Shown here piece after piece: positions 1 to 8,002 of a stretch of DNA of 41,328 bases (its first letter is position 1; each line of letters opens with the position of its first letter). The DNA comes from a virus, in IMG/VR virus record IMGVR_UViG_3300027749_000212, positions 1-41,328 of that record; one strand, given 5' to 3'. The notes beneath the pieces are model-generated. The model worked only from the letters and a program-made list of their open reading frames with translations, was not told the origin of the DNA and did no database searches. A program made the position numbers and the translations under genes.

Positions 1-120
1 ATACGCTGCTAACGGTATTAAATCAACATCTGTAAAAGTACTTGATGCTGCTAAAACACAGGCCATATACGCTGCTAACGGTATTAAATCAACATCTGTA
101 AAAGTACTTGATGCTGCTAA
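1..120 (+). repeat. Tandem direct repeat, period 66 bp
   Basis: Bases 1-54 recur exactly at 67-120. The period of 66 bp is 22 codons, so the repeat keeps the reading frame and encodes a tandem 22-residue unit. Further copies may lie to the left of the window. The identity at DNA level suggests recent duplication or ongoing homogenisation. Confidence 0.95.
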
Positions 121-538
121 GAATATAGGGAAAAGGGGTTATGACGCAGTAGTCGCTAATAGTGAAATGTTAAAAGGTTTTGCTAAAAATATCTGGGGGG
201 CTGTAAATAATACAGTAAACCGCTCTCTTGACAATAGCCAACAATCTTCAATGCAGTTATCTGCAAATAACCGCGATTCAGTTAATCAGCAAAATCCTGA
301 ATTAGCTGAACAAACAAAGCTTATTCAGATACAAAATCAGCTTTTAGTTCAATTGCTTACAACTTCGAAAGAACAACTTACTGTTATGAGAAAACAGAAG
401 CCTGTGTCAGTATCTGCACCATCTAACGACAACTCGTATAATAGTGTTAGCACTGATAATGCATTTAGTAACTCAAGACAAGACGGCAGATCAATGTATA
501 ACTCATCACCTTATAGCCTAAGCCCATCTTACGCTTAA
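2..538 (+). CDS. C-terminal part of a repeat-bearing tail protein (partial, 5' end outside window)
   Basis: The frame is open from the window edge, reading from base 2, to the TAA at 536-538, so 178 residues are visible and the gene continues to the left. The first internal ATG (167) is not a credible start because the same frame codes without a break upstream of it. Visible residues begin with two near-identical 22-residue units of the type YAANGIKSTSVKVLDAAK, then a Gln/Asn/Ser-rich segment with a helical stretch (LIQIQNQLLVQLLTTSKEQL) and a low-complexity Ser/Asn tail. Its position just before tail-tube/baseplate genes, and its helical repeats, would suit the end of a tape-measure or related tail protein. 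That role is inference; no family motif is visible. Confidence 0.7.
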   Translation, partial: YAANGIKSTSVKVLDAAKTQAIYAANGIKSTSVKVLDAAKNIGKRGYDAVVANSEMLKGFAKNIWGAVNNTVNRSLDNSQQSSMQLSANNRDSVNQQNPELAEQTKLIQIQNQLLVQLLTTSKEQLTVMRKQKPVSVSAPSNDNSYNSVSTDNAFSNSRQDGRSMYNSSPYSLSPSYA

Positions 539-550
539 AATACACCAATC

Positions 551-1351
551 ATGAAAAATATTGTTGAATCATATAAATGGACAACTACGACCGGTAGCTA
601 CATAAAAGAGGCTCCGAGGGTTTTTGCTACTGCGTATACTACTGATACAAACGCAATCTTCAACACTATTGAAGCATACTTCACTATTGCCAAAGCCGGG
701 GTAGGAGCAAGTGTAAATCCGTTGGAGTATTATGGTGGGTTGCATCAGACTACTGATCAAGAACGGTATGTTTTTCCATTTTTTGGGGATGAATTACGTA
801 ACTTTAATAACAGTTGGGGTGATTCATACGTCGGCTCAACAAACGGGTCTAATACAGGTACTGATTATGTTGGTAAAGTAAAGGATCTTGCAGGTAATGG
901 CATTAATTTAATGGGACAGGTAAATGCTATGGCACAAAATAAACCTGGTGCTTTATTTGAACCTCCTAAATTTTACCAATATAATCAAGACGAAGGCGGG
1001 GTAAGTGTTAGTTTTAATCTCATTAATACAGAAAATGAGGGCGATGCAGAAGACAATTACAAATTAGTCCGTGACCTCATTAATGATAACAGGTTTAAAC
1101 GAGATGACAAATTTGCACTGCTTGTTACTCCACCTAAATTATGGAGCGTGATAATACCCGGTTATAGAGCTATTCGGTGGGCTTCATGTAATGTTTCTGT
1201 TAGTATGTTAGGTATGAGACGTTATATTAACGGAAAACTAATACCAGAAGGCTATAACGTCTTACTCACATTTACACCACTTTACACCGAACCAAGCAAT
1301 TTCGATAAATATTATCAACAGGAAGAATTTAAAGATGAATCTACTCGGTGA
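551..1351 (+). CDS. Baseplate tail-tube protein, gp48/gp54-like (tentative)
   Basis: 266 residues starting at an ATG 12 bases after the previous stop. The middle and C-terminal part (about 135-255) has the pattern PPKFYQY...VSVSFNLINT and then 'LVTPPKLWSVIIPGYRAIRWA', which reads like a beta-rich tail-tube-fold protein at the tube-baseplate junction. In T4 the tube initiator/cap proteins gp48 and gp54 sit beside the tape-measure gene, and this gene lies directly before a gp53-like gene. The assignment rests on fold-like pattern and synteny, not on a diagnostic motif. It overlaps the next gene by 17 bases, suggesting translational coupling. Confidence 0.5.
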   Translation: MKNIVESYKWTTTTGSYIKEAPRVFATAYTTDTNAIFNTIEAYFTIAKAGVGASVNPLEYYGGLHQTTDQERYVFPFFGDELRNFNNSWGDSYVGSTNGSNTGTDYVGKVKDLAGNGINLMGQVNAMAQNKPGALFEPPKFYQYNQDEGGVSVSFNLINTENEGDAEDNYKLVRDLINDNRFKRDDKFALLVTPPKLWSVIIPGYRAIRWASCNVSVSMLGMRRYINGKLIPEGYNVLLTFTPLYTEPSNFDKYYQQEEFKDESTR

Positions 1352-1736
1352 ATATCAAAACAATATTGACGAGCTTAAGAAACTCGATCTTGAAAATTAC
1401 GAAAGAATATTTAAAGTATATGAAACCTTAAATAGTGATAAGTCATTTTATTATTATAATATACTAAAAAAGATTCAGTTTCCAGATATTATTAATTCAA
1501 ATATAATTAGTTTATATACAACACCGAGTATATTACCATATACAACTATCTCGTACAACATTTATCGAGATATTAGACTATGGTGGGTAATATATTTGAT
1601 AAATAAAGATACAATCAACGGTAATATTTTTACAGCACCAGCTGGAACACAGCTTAAGTATGTATTGCCACAGTATTTAGGTATAATATTTAATCAAATA
1701 ACAAAATTAATAGTTTTCAATGGCAGACATTACTGA
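1335..1736 (+). CDS. 53: Baseplate wedge subunit gp53-like
   Basis: 133 residues. The central signature YNIYRDIRLWWVIYLIN, followed by 'NGNIFTAPAGTQLKYVLPQY', matches the conserved core of the T4 gp53 wedge family, where an aromatic 'D.RLWW' stretch precedes a LysM-like 'G..L....P.Y' segment. gp53 joins neighbouring wedges when the baseplate assembles. It is shorter than T4 gp53 (about 196 residues) but keeps the core. It overlaps its neighbours by 17 bases at each end, with ATG starts at 1335 and 1720 inside the preceding genes. Confidence 0.78.
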   Translation: MNLLGEYQNNIDELKKLDLENYERIFKVYETLNSDKSFYYYNILKKIQFPDIINSNIISLYTTPSILPYTTISYNIYRDIRLWWVIYLINKDTINGNIFTAPAGTQLKYVLPQYLGIIFNQITKLIVFNGRHY

Positions 1737-3021
1737 AATTAACGGTACCAAATATGAATATGAGTATATGTTATCGAATGCAGACGGTGAGGTAAGATTT
1801 ACTGATTCTGCCGTACAAGGTTTTGATTTAACTGATAATTTCTTTGATCCATTTGTTGATGGTTCTATTCTCATTGCCAACCCGTATAATTTCATTGAAT
1901 CGTCCTTTTTACTTAAAGGTGATGGTACTGATATAGTTAAAATTAAACTAGTTCTTGTAGCTGATAAAACCAAATTTATAGAGGAAGAATTCGTTGTTGT
2001 TGCAGAGCAAAACTTTATTGATGATAAAACATCAGCTCTTAATAAAAAATCATATATAATCACCTCAAAAGACTCTTATACCTTGAAAGCTATATTCCCA
2101 TACGGGAAGCGTTGTAGAGGTAATGCTGGTGAAGTTATATCAGATATTTTTAAGCAGTTAAATTTAAAAGTTGACACAATCGAGCCAGGTAATTTTATTA
2201 TCAAAGATAATCCTGAGTTTTTATTCCCAGGATTATCGTTTAGATATCTAGATTTACTTTATTATCTACTACAGTACTACTACTATATTGACGGTGATAC
2301 AGCTGTTAAAGGGTTTTTACGTAAAAGTGAAAAGGGGTATAATATGCAGATTTTAAGTCAGCTATTTAAAGATAATAAAAAACTAGTTACTGAAACATTT
2401 ACAGCAGATGATGTTGCTTCTGGGGAAACTTCAAGATCAAATCCGAACAACTCGGAAGCTACGGCTCCACAAAAACTATATACTAGTTCTATCATTAGTA
2501 ATAGTTTAACATCTCCAGCTACACAGATTACCGACAATTTTTTTATGAATACACTTGTATCAGGGTATAATAATATATTAGGTGAGAGTGAGCTAGTAGA
2601 GATACGTATATCTGATATAAAGGAAAAATGGAAAACAAAGTTTGTTGATATTTTTAAGAATACCGCTGGTCAAGTTGAGGGATTTTTAAATTTAAACGAA
2701 ATTAAAACAAGTCAAGGATTCAAAGTAATTCGACTACCGTTTAGTACATATGATAGTGCTAAAATTATTGAGGCTGAGATGATGAGCAATTTAACACTTT
2801 TAAATATGCAGTTAACTATAAATGTGGTAGGAGATACAGGCCGTAAGCCAGGTACATTTATTGATATTTTCAAAAGTAACTATACCGGGGCAGAAAGTGA
2901 TAAGAAGCTTATAGGTAGATGGTTTGTTACTTCGGTAAGACATGTCAAAATAAGTAATACATATAGAAACGAAATATTCTGTATAAAAACATACGCTGGT
3001 CCGAAAAAAGAAAAAAAATAA
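1720..3021 (+). CDS. Baseplate hub protein, gp27-like
   Basis: 433 residues. The N-terminal region (FDLTDNFFDPFVDGSILIANPYNFIE) and the C-terminal pattern 'GDTGRKPGTFIDIF...KLIGRWFVTSVRHVKIS.TYRNEI' are typical of T4 gp27/gpD-type hub proteins, whose last domain carries a 'PG..I.......L.G.ywVt.V.H.i....Y...' signature. The hub is the trimeric adaptor between tail tube and spike. The length is near that of T4 gp27 (391). A Ser/Asn/Pro-rich loop near residues 230-250 looks like a linker. The gene runs into the next one with no spacer: TAA at 3019-3021, ATG at 3022. Confidence 0.62.
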   Translation: MADITEINGTKYEYEYMLSNADGEVRFTDSAVQGFDLTDNFFDPFVDGSILIANPYNFIESSFLLKGDGTDIVKIKLVLVADKTKFIEEEFVVVAEQNFIDDKTSALNKKSYIITSKDSYTLKAIFPYGKRCRGNAGEVISDIFKQLNLKVDTIEPGNFIIKDNPEFLFPGLSFRYLDLLYYLLQYYYYIDGDTAVKGFLRKSEKGYNMQILSQLFKDNKKLVTETFTADDVASGETSRSNPNNSEATAPQKLYTSSIISNSLTSPATQITDNFFMNTLVSGYNNILGESELVEIRISDIKEKWKTKFVDIFKNTAGQVEGFLNLNEIKTSQGFKVIRLPFSTYDSAKIIEAEMMSNLTLLNMQLTINVVGDTGRKPGTFIDIFKSNYTGAESDKKLIGRWFVTSVRHVKISNTYRNEIFCIKTYAGPKKEKK

Positions 3022-4002
3022 ATGGATAAGAAAGTAGAACGACTAAGAGCAGTAGAAACAACAACTCAACAAGTGAGTTCGTTAGTTGTTAACCTATCTG
3101 CATTAGGTGACTTTAAAGCTGTAGATTTAGATTGCATGGAGTCCTTCAAGAGCATCATGCAATTAGGTACAAATCAATTAAAGTCATTTATAGATTTACT
3201 TGATAAAGAAGGTAAGAATATTGACGAGTATAGCATATACTACTACACAAAGCAATTAACAAATGGACCTCTAAAGCTATATGTGTCAGCTTACATTGTT
3301 AATGAAGATGGTACAACAAAGAAATATTGGAAGTTGACACCAGACACACTAGGATTAATTGGTAACACAAATGTATCTCAGATAAATATACCGATTGTTA
3401 GCTTTTTAACACCGCTCACAAATATTGACACATTAACTGTGTCAAAAATGCCTCCTTTCATGCTTGAAATTGTGAGCGAGTCTGTACTTGTTACAAATAG
3501 TATGTTTACTTTCGGTTATGAGTCAACTTTACGTTATGATACTAATGGTGCTCAAAGAATACAGCTCGAAGTAGCTGGTAACTATAACAAAACACCACAT
3601 GGCAGCTATGTCGTTAGTGATACTGAAACACTATCTACATTTAAGAATTTAAATGTACCTATCCAATCTAAAGTTAAAGCTTTTATAGGTGATGAAGATT
3701 ATAGAATGTATGCTGCAAAGAGAAATTATAATCTATTTGTATCTGCGAACGTAACTACGAATACTAAAGTTAAGAGAAAGTTAGATTACACCGAAACTAA
3801 CCTAGATACAGGTAAACAAGAGCAAAAGTCTGTTATTATTGAAACAGATTTAACTGGTAATACCTTTGAAAGCGACAAGGTTAGAGAAGGTACACTAGTA
3901 ATTAAAAATTCAGCTAAAGATATAAAGCTAAAGCTACACACAGTAGAAGGTCAATTAGGTGGAATTGCAAAAATTAAAGCAGAACCTATTACAAAGAGTT
4001 AA
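3022..4002 (+). CDS. Unrecognised protein of the baseplate block
   Basis: 326 residues, not recognised. The N-terminal 90 residues look helical (KVERLRAVETTTQQV, then a Leu/Asp-rich stretch); the rest is beta-strand-like, with alternating hydrophobic and Thr/Ser residues and a Lys-rich C-terminus (KIKAEPITKS). There is no signal peptide or membrane segment. The gene starts on the base after the hub stop codon and is the last gene of this plus-strand run, so a virion or tail-assembly role is likely. Its end overlaps the convergent downstream gene by 4 bases (3999-4002). The product cannot be named from sequence. Confidence 0.6.
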   Translation: MDKKVERLRAVETTTQQVSSLVVNLSALGDFKAVDLDCMESFKSIMQLGTNQLKSFIDLLDKEGKNIDEYSIYYYTKQLTNGPLKLYVSAYIVNEDGTTKKYWKLTPDTLGLIGNTNVSQINIPIVSFLTPLTNIDTLTVSKMPPFMLEIVSESVLVTNSMFTFGYESTLRYDTNGAQRIQLEVAGNYNKTPHGSYVVSDTETLSTFKNLNVPIQSKVKAFIGDEDYRMYAAKRNYNLFVSANVTTNTKVKRKLDYTETNLDTGKQEQKSVIIETDLTGNTFESDKVREGTLVIKNSAKDIKLKLHTVEGQLGGIAKIKAEPITKS

Positions 4003-4433
4003 ACATCAATTGCACCTTCACTTCGATTTATTAACTCCTGCATGACTTCTTTTCTAGAAAGTAAGATCACTGTATTGTCTTGAGTATTAATTCTTTCTTT
4101 TGAATTAATATCCATTTGCTTAACTTCTTTCGTAGTCTTATTCTTCTCAATAGATGTATATACTTTATTGAGTGCTTCCATTGAAGCAGACGCCGCTTTA
4201 AGTAACTCAGCAAGAGCTATAACATCCTTGGAATCAGGAGCTGAGGAGATATACGCTTGAACATCATCTACTATACCTAGAGTTTTGGTTATTAGCTTTC
4301 CAGAATTTTTAATAATGAATTCTTCTAATTTTTCTTTACTAAGATCTTCTGTTGGCTCAACTCTAGATAGAGATGTTGTGTGTTTTAGTTGCGATATAAT
4401 ATCGTTAACTGCAAAATCTAAATTATCTTCCAT
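3999..4433 (-). CDS. Small helical protein of unknown function
   Basis: 144 residues, not recognised. Most of it is predicted helical: acidic N-terminus (MEDNLDFAVNDIIS), a Lys/Glu-rich middle, then 'ALAELLKAASASMEALNKVY', which could form a coiled coil, and a short C-terminal 'LLSRKEVMQELINR'. The start at 4433 is supported by an AATAAATA box 6 bases upstream, the same late-promoter-like spacing found before many virion genes here. It therefore is probably a late gene, perhaps for assembly or a minor virion part. That role is inference. Confidence 0.6.
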   Translation of the reverse strand: MEDNLDFAVNDIISQLKHTTSLSRVEPTEDLSKEKLEEFIIKNSGKLITKTLGIVDDVQAYISSAPDSKDVIALAELLKAASASMEALNKVYTSIEKNKTTKEVKQMDINSKERINTQDNTVILLSRKEVMQELINRSEGAIDV

Positions 4434-4439
4434 CAGCTA

Positions 4440-4447
4440 TATTTATT
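4440..4447 (-). promoter_or_regulatory. T4-late-like promoter box
   Basis: AATAAATA read on the minus strand, ending 6 bases before the ATG at 4433. It belongs to the set of TAAATA boxes at near-constant distance from start codons in this window. Confidence 0.55.
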
Positions 4448-4483
4448 CTTGATTTCTATAGATCAATATATTATTATCATTAT

Positions 4484-5008
4484 ATGAGTAATGATACTTT
4501 TACATACACATCAGGAACAATTACAGATTTAACTGTAAATTCAGATACAGGTCTTACCTTTCAACCTGCTCGCCGCGTAGACGCTAGACTTAAATTCAAA
4601 AGAGTTCATCCTGATGCCAAACTACCAACAAAGAATCATCCAGATGATACTGGGTTCGACGTCTATAGTGTTGAATCGAAGGTAATACCTGCTGGTGGTA
4701 GCGCTGTTGTTGATGTTGGTTTAGAGTTTGCTGATATTACACCAGGTTACTGGGTTAAGATAGAGGGAAGATCTGGATTAGGTTTTAGATATGGTATCAC
4801 ACCACATGCTGGTATTATTGACTGTGGATTTCGTGGAAATGCAGGTATCCTTCTTAGAAATTTTTCAAATGTAGATTATCAAGTTAATGCAGGTGATAGG
4901 ATTGCGCAGTTTGTTGTGTATGTTAATTACAGTGTTGATATTTCTGAAGCTGACACTGCTACATCAACTGGCAGGGGAGATAAAGGCTTCGGATCTTCTG
5001 GACAATAA
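4484..5008 (+). CDS. dut: dUTP diphosphatase (dUTPase, trimeric type)
   Basis: 174 residues. Hydrolyses dUTP to dUMP and diphosphate, keeping uracil out of phage DNA and supplying dUMP for thymidylate synthesis. All five motifs of the trimeric family are visible in order: I DTGFDVYS, II EGRSGLG, III GIIDCGFRGN (with the catalytic-site Asp), IV GDRIAQFVV and V GRGDKGFGSSG near the C-terminus. The first ~30 residues (Thr/Ser-rich) extend beyond the usual family start; the ATG at 4484 is the first in frame. The clamp-loader gene follows 4 bases after the stop, so the two are probably co-transcribed. No TAAATA box precedes it, consistent with early or middle expression. Confidence 0.95.
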   Translation: MSNDTFTYTSGTITDLTVNSDTGLTFQPARRVDARLKFKRVHPDAKLPTKNHPDDTGFDVYSVESKVIPAGGSAVVDVGLEFADITPGYWVKIEGRSGLGFRYGITPHAGIIDCGFRGNAGILLRNFSNVDYQVNAGDRIAQFVVYVNYSVDISEADTATSTGRGDKGFGSSGQ

Positions 5009-5012
5009 TCGT

Positions 5013-5933
5013 ATGTTAGATCTAAAAGGGATATGGGCAGAAAAATATAGACCGCAGAAGTTGGATGATCTCATCCTGACTGATACGGTTCGAAAGACTA
5101 TACAAGAGTTTGATGAAGAGATTCCAAACCTACTATTTGTAGGTACACCTGGAACTGGTAAGTCAACTCTGTCACGAATTATCGTCAATGACATTCTAAA
5201 GTGTAATTATATTTACATTAACGCGTCTGATGAGTCGGGTATTGATACAATTAGACATAAAGTAACAAACTTCGCTCAGACGAAGTCTTTTGACGGTGGT
5301 ATCAAGGTAGTTATTCTTGACGAGGCTGATGGTATTACTGCACAAGCACAAGCTGCTCTTCGTAATACTATGGAGTCTTTTGCGAAGTATACTCGGTTTA
5401 TCTTAACTGCTAATTACAAGCACAAGATCATTCCCGCACTACAGTCGAGATGTCAGTTTCTTGATATCAAACCCACGCTAGAAGCAGGGGTAAGACATTG
5501 TTACAGTATTCTTAAGAAAGAAGGTATTGAAATAGATGATGAACAGAAGAAGCGGTTTGTTGAACTAGTAAAAGCTAACTTCCCTGACCTTCGCAAGACA
5601 ATCAATGAAATCCAAAAACACTGCATCGATAATAAGCTCTGCATTAGCAGCATTAGCACTGATAACACTATCTTGTCTGCTATATTCGAAAAAATCAAAG
5701 CGAAAGATGTAATTGCGCTTAGAAAGTATTTGATTGAGAGTGAAGATAGGTTCTACGGTGACTACGATAACCTACTACGTGAGTTCTTGAACTATATCTA
5801 TACGCAAGAGTTACCTGATATAAAGAAAAAAGAGATGATCGCTGTAATAGCAGATCATCTCTATAAAAGTGCTTTTGTTTTGGACCACGAAATTAATTCA
5901 TTTGCGTGTTGGATTGCACTTGAGCGTATTTAA
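5013..5933 (+). CDS. 44: Clamp-loader ATPase, gp44-like
   Basis: 306 residues from the ATG at 5013; the open frame extends further upstream into the dUTPase gene but begins to look like the family only at 'GIWAEKYRPQKLDDLI', so 5013 is the sensible start. AAA+ motifs: Walker A GTPGTGKST (about 45-53), Walker B VVILDEADG, sensor 1 'FILTANY' and the SRC motif (LQSRCQF) typical of RFC-like and T4 gp44 subunits. It loads the gp45 sliding clamp encoded at 31524-32252. T4 gp44 is 319 residues. In T4 the partner gene 62 follows; here a convergent unrelated gene follows, so a gp62 is not in this position. Confidence 0.93.
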   Translation: MLDLKGIWAEKYRPQKLDDLILTDTVRKTIQEFDEEIPNLLFVGTPGTGKSTLSRIIVNDILKCNYIYINASDESGIDTIRHKVTNFAQTKSFDGGIKVVILDEADGITAQAQAALRNTMESFAKYTRFILTANYKHKIIPALQSRCQFLDIKPTLEAGVRHCYSILKKEGIEIDDEQKKRFVELVKANFPDLRKTINEIQKHCIDNKLCISSISTDNTILSAIFEKIKAKDVIALRKYLIESEDRFYGDYDNLLREFLNYIYTQELPDIKKKEMIAVIADHLYKSAFVLDHEINSFACWIALERI

Positions 5934-5934
5934 G

Positions 5935-6267
5935 TTAATGGCCTATACGGGATTCAACTTCGTCCATATCTACACCTACACGCTTAAGTGCTCCATCGTT
6001 AACTCTGTCATAAACTTTAGCGATACGAGCTTCTAATGGTGAACCATACATATTATCTAATCTCACATCTAATTGATCACTGATAGCTTGCTTAACTTCA
6101 TCCCAAGTACTACCTTTCATTTTAAATATTAAATCATATATCTTGTCGAACATACGATCTTCAAAAACAGTAGCATGTGGATTACGAGGCCAGCCGTCAT
6201 GTGATTCGGAGTATATACCTTTATATGCTTCTGCTAGCATTTCTTGATCTTGTTTCTTAAATTTCAT
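5935..6267 (-). CDS. Small acidic/basic mixed protein, unknown
   Basis: 110 residues, not recognised. I chose the ATG at 6267, one base after the stop of the upstream gene. A longer reading would need a TTG at 6282 inside that gene. The protein is hydrophilic and helical (KKQDQEMLAEAYKGIY, then KIYDLIFKMKGSTWDEVKQA), with no membrane segment or cysteine cluster. The one-base gap indicates translational coupling with the 195-residue gene upstream on the same strand. It ends one base beyond the convergent clamp-loader gene. The 'MLAEAYKGIY' opening resembles small marine T4-like phage proteins beginning with a short helical segment, but no function can be given. Confidence 0.6.
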   Translation of the reverse strand: MKFKKQDQEMLAEAYKGIYSESHDGWPRNPHATVFEDRMFDKIYDLIFKMKGSTWDEVKQAISDQLDVRLDNMYGSPLEARIAKVYDRVNDGALKRVGVDMDEVESRIGH

Positions 6268-6268
6268 A

Positions 6269-6856
6269 TTAGTATTTTTCAATATCTTTTAGATACATGT
6301 GAGTGCCAGAGGCACCAGCTTGCATAGGTGCAGGAGCTTTGTGACCTGGTAATGTTGTATTGTTTGTAGGTAAAGAAATTTCAGTATCCTTATACTGACC
6401 AGTACCTCTATCAGTCTTATTAGTGATATTATCTTGCTTTTCGTACTCTTCTGGTTTAATATTCACCTTAGATTTACGGGTGATAGCATCAGGAATTGGT
6501 GGTAGGTTAGGGTAATATGTTTCTGGAGTACCTAACTCAGGTAGAACACTAACATAGTGGGAATATCTACCACCGCCGTTGTCGAGAGCAAGCGTGAGCT
6601 CAACATCACTAGATGATGTTTGTGGGTTACCAGGATATCTCGGCGATGTAGAGTCTTTAATACCAACAACACGAACATGTAGACCGGAATCAATCATTTG
6701 ATCAATCATGTCACGAGTGTTAATTCCTAACTTCTTATAACCTTCTGTTGATTTAAAAGTTTTACCAAACTTGAATACATCTCCAACGAGAAATCCACCT
6801 CTCTCATGTCTACGAAGATACGACTCAACTAGCGTAAGATATTTCTTTGATGCCAT
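6269..6856 (-). CDS. Unknown protein under a late-type promoter
   Basis: 195 residues, not recognised. The N-terminal ~100 residues look like a compact folded domain (YLTLVESYLRRHERGGFLVGDVFKF ... VRVVGIKDS, split here by an intervening stretch). The C-terminal half is Pro/Lys/Thr-rich and probably disordered, ending in 'HMYLKDIEKY'. A GACTAAATA box ends 8 bases before the ATG, part of a divergent pair with the box for the gene at 6913. That points to late expression and a structural or assembly role, which is inference. Confidence 0.6.
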   Translation of the reverse strand: MASKKYLTLVESYLRRHERGGFLVGDVFKFGKTFKSTEGYKKLGINTRDMIDQMIDSGLHVRVVGIKDSTSPRYPGNPQTSSSDVELTLALDNGGGRYSHYVSVLPELGTPETYYPNLPPIPDAITRKSKVNIKPEEYEKQDNITNKTDRGTGQYKDTEISLPTNNTTLPGHKAPAPMQAGASGTHMYLKDIEKY

Positions 6857-6864
6857 ATTAATAT

Positions 6865-6872
6865 TATTTAGT
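6865..6872 (-). promoter_or_regulatory. T4-late-like promoter box (divergent pair)
   Basis: ACTAAATA on the minus strand, 8 bases before the ATG at 6856. It lies back to back with the plus-strand box at 6900-6907. Confidence 0.5.
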
Positions 6873-6899
6873 CTATTTTATAATATTCCTACGTAATAA

Positions 6900-6907
6900 C
6901 CTAAATA
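6900..6907 (+). promoter_or_regulatory. T4-late-like promoter box (divergent pair)
   Basis: CCTAAATA, ending 5 bases before the ATG at 6913. The spacer is TTAAC, with no Shine-Dalgarno-like purine tract. Confidence 0.55.
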
Positions 6908-6912
6908 TTAAC

Positions 6913-7194
6913 ATGGAGTTCGATTTATTAGTGGAAGAAATACTTCTTGAGAAAGAAGGCTCAAGATGTACAGGCCCAACCAAAAAAGCTCACAGTACAA
7001 GAAAGGGCAAGAAGTGGATGAAATGTGCTAAGCAATCAGATGGATCTTACAAAAGAATACACTGGGGTCAAGCTGGCGTACGTGTAACTGGTAAATCAGG
7101 TAATACAAAACGTAAAAAGTCATTTAGAGCAAGGCATAAATGTTCATCTGCTAAACCGGGTACACCTAGAGCAGCAGCATGCAATGACTGGTGA
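6913..7194 (+). CDS. Small basic four-cysteine protein, unknown
   Basis: 93 residues. After an acidic N-terminal helix (MEFDLLVEEILLEKEG) comes a strongly basic body with 'STRKGKKWMKC', 'RIHWGQAGVRVTGKSGNTKR' and 'RARHKCSSAKPGTPRAAACNDW'. Four cysteines (about residues 19, 38, 77, 89) and several His could form a metal site. Proteins with this 'KKWMKC ... HWGQ.GVRV' layout are, from memory, found as unknowns in marine T4-like phages. The gene has a late-type box 5 bases upstream. Nucleic-acid binding or a role in the virion would suit the charge, but both are guesses. Confidence 0.68.
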   Translation: MEFDLLVEEILLEKEGSRCTGPTKKAHSTRKGKKWMKCAKQSDGSYKRIHWGQAGVRVTGKSGNTKRKKSFRARHKCSSAKPGTPRAAACNDW

Positions 7195-7223
7195 TAAAAA
7201 CTACATGAAATATATATGCTTTA

Positions 7224-7231
7224 CATAAATA
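7224..7231 (+). promoter_or_regulatory. T4-late-like promoter box before the GIY-YIG gene
   Basis: CATAAATA, 8 bases before the ATG at 7240. The other homing endonuclease gene in the window carries the same octamer (38547-38554, minus strand). The box lies downstream of the alternative ATG at 7216 and so supports 7240 as the start. Confidence 0.5.
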
Positions 7232-7239
7232 AATTGTAT

Positions 7240-7821
7240 ATGAAATATGGTTTTATTTATGAAATAACAAACTTAATTAATAATAAGAAATATATAGGAT
7301 TTAAAGTTTATTCGAAGGGGTGGGAACAATATATGGGTAGTAGTCGATCGTTAAAGAGTGATATTGATATATTTGGAATAGACAATTTTAAAAGAGAAAT
7401 ACTCGAAGAATGTGATACTCTAGAAGAGTTGCAGCGTAGAGAGATTTATCACCTAGAATTAAACAATGTACTAGAAAGTGATGTATATTACAATCAATCT
7501 ATACCTCACCCTCAATTTAGAAGAATTAAAGGTGGTAGTCATAGTAATAAGGGTAAAACATGGGAAGAAATTTACGGACCTGAATATGCTGCAAAAAAAA
7601 GAGAGGATTTGAGAAATAGAATAAAGGGTAAAACATGGGAAGAAATATGTGATAATAAACATAAAGTTGAAAAAAGGTTTGTAAAGGCAAAAACCAAAAA
7701 AACAGAAGAAACTAAACGTAAAATAAGTGAAGGTAGGAAAGGTATAAAATTCTCTGAAGAACATAGAAATAACCTCAGTAAGGCTAGAATACTATATCTA
7801 CACACCAAAGCAAAACAATAA
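7240..7821 (+). CDS. Free-standing GIY-YIG homing endonuclease
   Basis: 193 residues from the ATG at 7240; an in-frame ATG at 7216 would add seven residues ahead of the domain. The catalytic module opens the protein: YGFIYEITN ... KKYIGFK is the GIY...YIG pair, followed by the conserved 'DIDIFGIDNFKREILEE' and 'REIYHLEL' (catalytic Glu region). The C-terminus is modular: two 'GKTWEEI' repeats (about residues 104-145), then NUMOD3-like segments (ETKRKISEGRKG; KFSEEHRNNLSKAR) that bind DNA in this class. No intron boundaries are evident, so it appears to be a free-standing gene inserted between two small basic-protein genes. Its Lys-rich, very AT-rich coding differs from its neighbours. Confidence 0.9.
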   Translation: MKYGFIYEITNLINNKKYIGFKVYSKGWEQYMGSSRSLKSDIDIFGIDNFKREILEECDTLEELQRREIYHLELNNVLESDVYYNQSIPHPQFRRIKGGSHSNKGKTWEEIYGPEYAAKKREDLRNRIKGKTWEEICDNKHKVEKRFVKAKTKKTEETKRKISEGRKGIKFSEEHRNNLSKARILYLHTKAKQ

Positions 7822-7825
7822 TATT

Positions 7826-8002
7826 ATGCCATACACTCGTAAAGGAAAATGCGTGTATCGTAGAGATACAGGTAAAAAAGTAGGCTGCTCTTCTTCTGTT
7901 GAAAAAGCTAAAAAGTATCTTAAAGCGTTACATATAAATGTAACTGAATCCTCTCAATTAGCACTACTAAAATGGTTAGCTGAGTGGGTGAATAAAAGTT
8001 GA
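7826..8002 (+). CDS. Small basic protein, 58 residues
   Basis: ATG at 7826 to TGA at 8000-8002, four bases after the homing endonuclease stop. The sequence opens MPYTRKGKCVYRRDTGKKVG and then CSSSVEKAKKYLKALH. This 'KGKCVY..DTGK.VGC' pattern, two strands with a Cys pair and then a Lys-rich helix, matches short proteins I recall from marine T4-like phages. The C-terminal helix 'LALLKWLAEWVNKS' is amphipathic. It looks like an intact gene now separated by the homing endonuclease from the similarly basic gene at 6913. Function unknown. Confidence 0.62.
   Translation: MPYTRKGKCVYRRDTGKKVGCSSSVEKAKKYLKALHINVTESSQLALLKWLAEWVNKS

Noticed and set aside
1-120. CRISPR-like repeat
   Set aside because: Only two contiguous in-frame copies, no spacers of regular length, and no cas genes.
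167-538. Independent 123-residue gene starting at ATG 167
   Set aside because: The same frame is open without a stop to the window edge and encodes the 22-residue repeats, so the ATG is internal to a larger gene.
4449-4483. Sigma70-type early promoter before dUTPase (TTGATT with TATATT)
   Set aside because: The spacing between the two elements is only about 12-14 bases, too short to rely on in AT-rich DNA.
4887-5012. Upstream extension of the clamp-loader gene into dUTPase
   Set aside because: Those 42 codons are a shadow of the dUTPase frame, and family similarity begins only after 5013.
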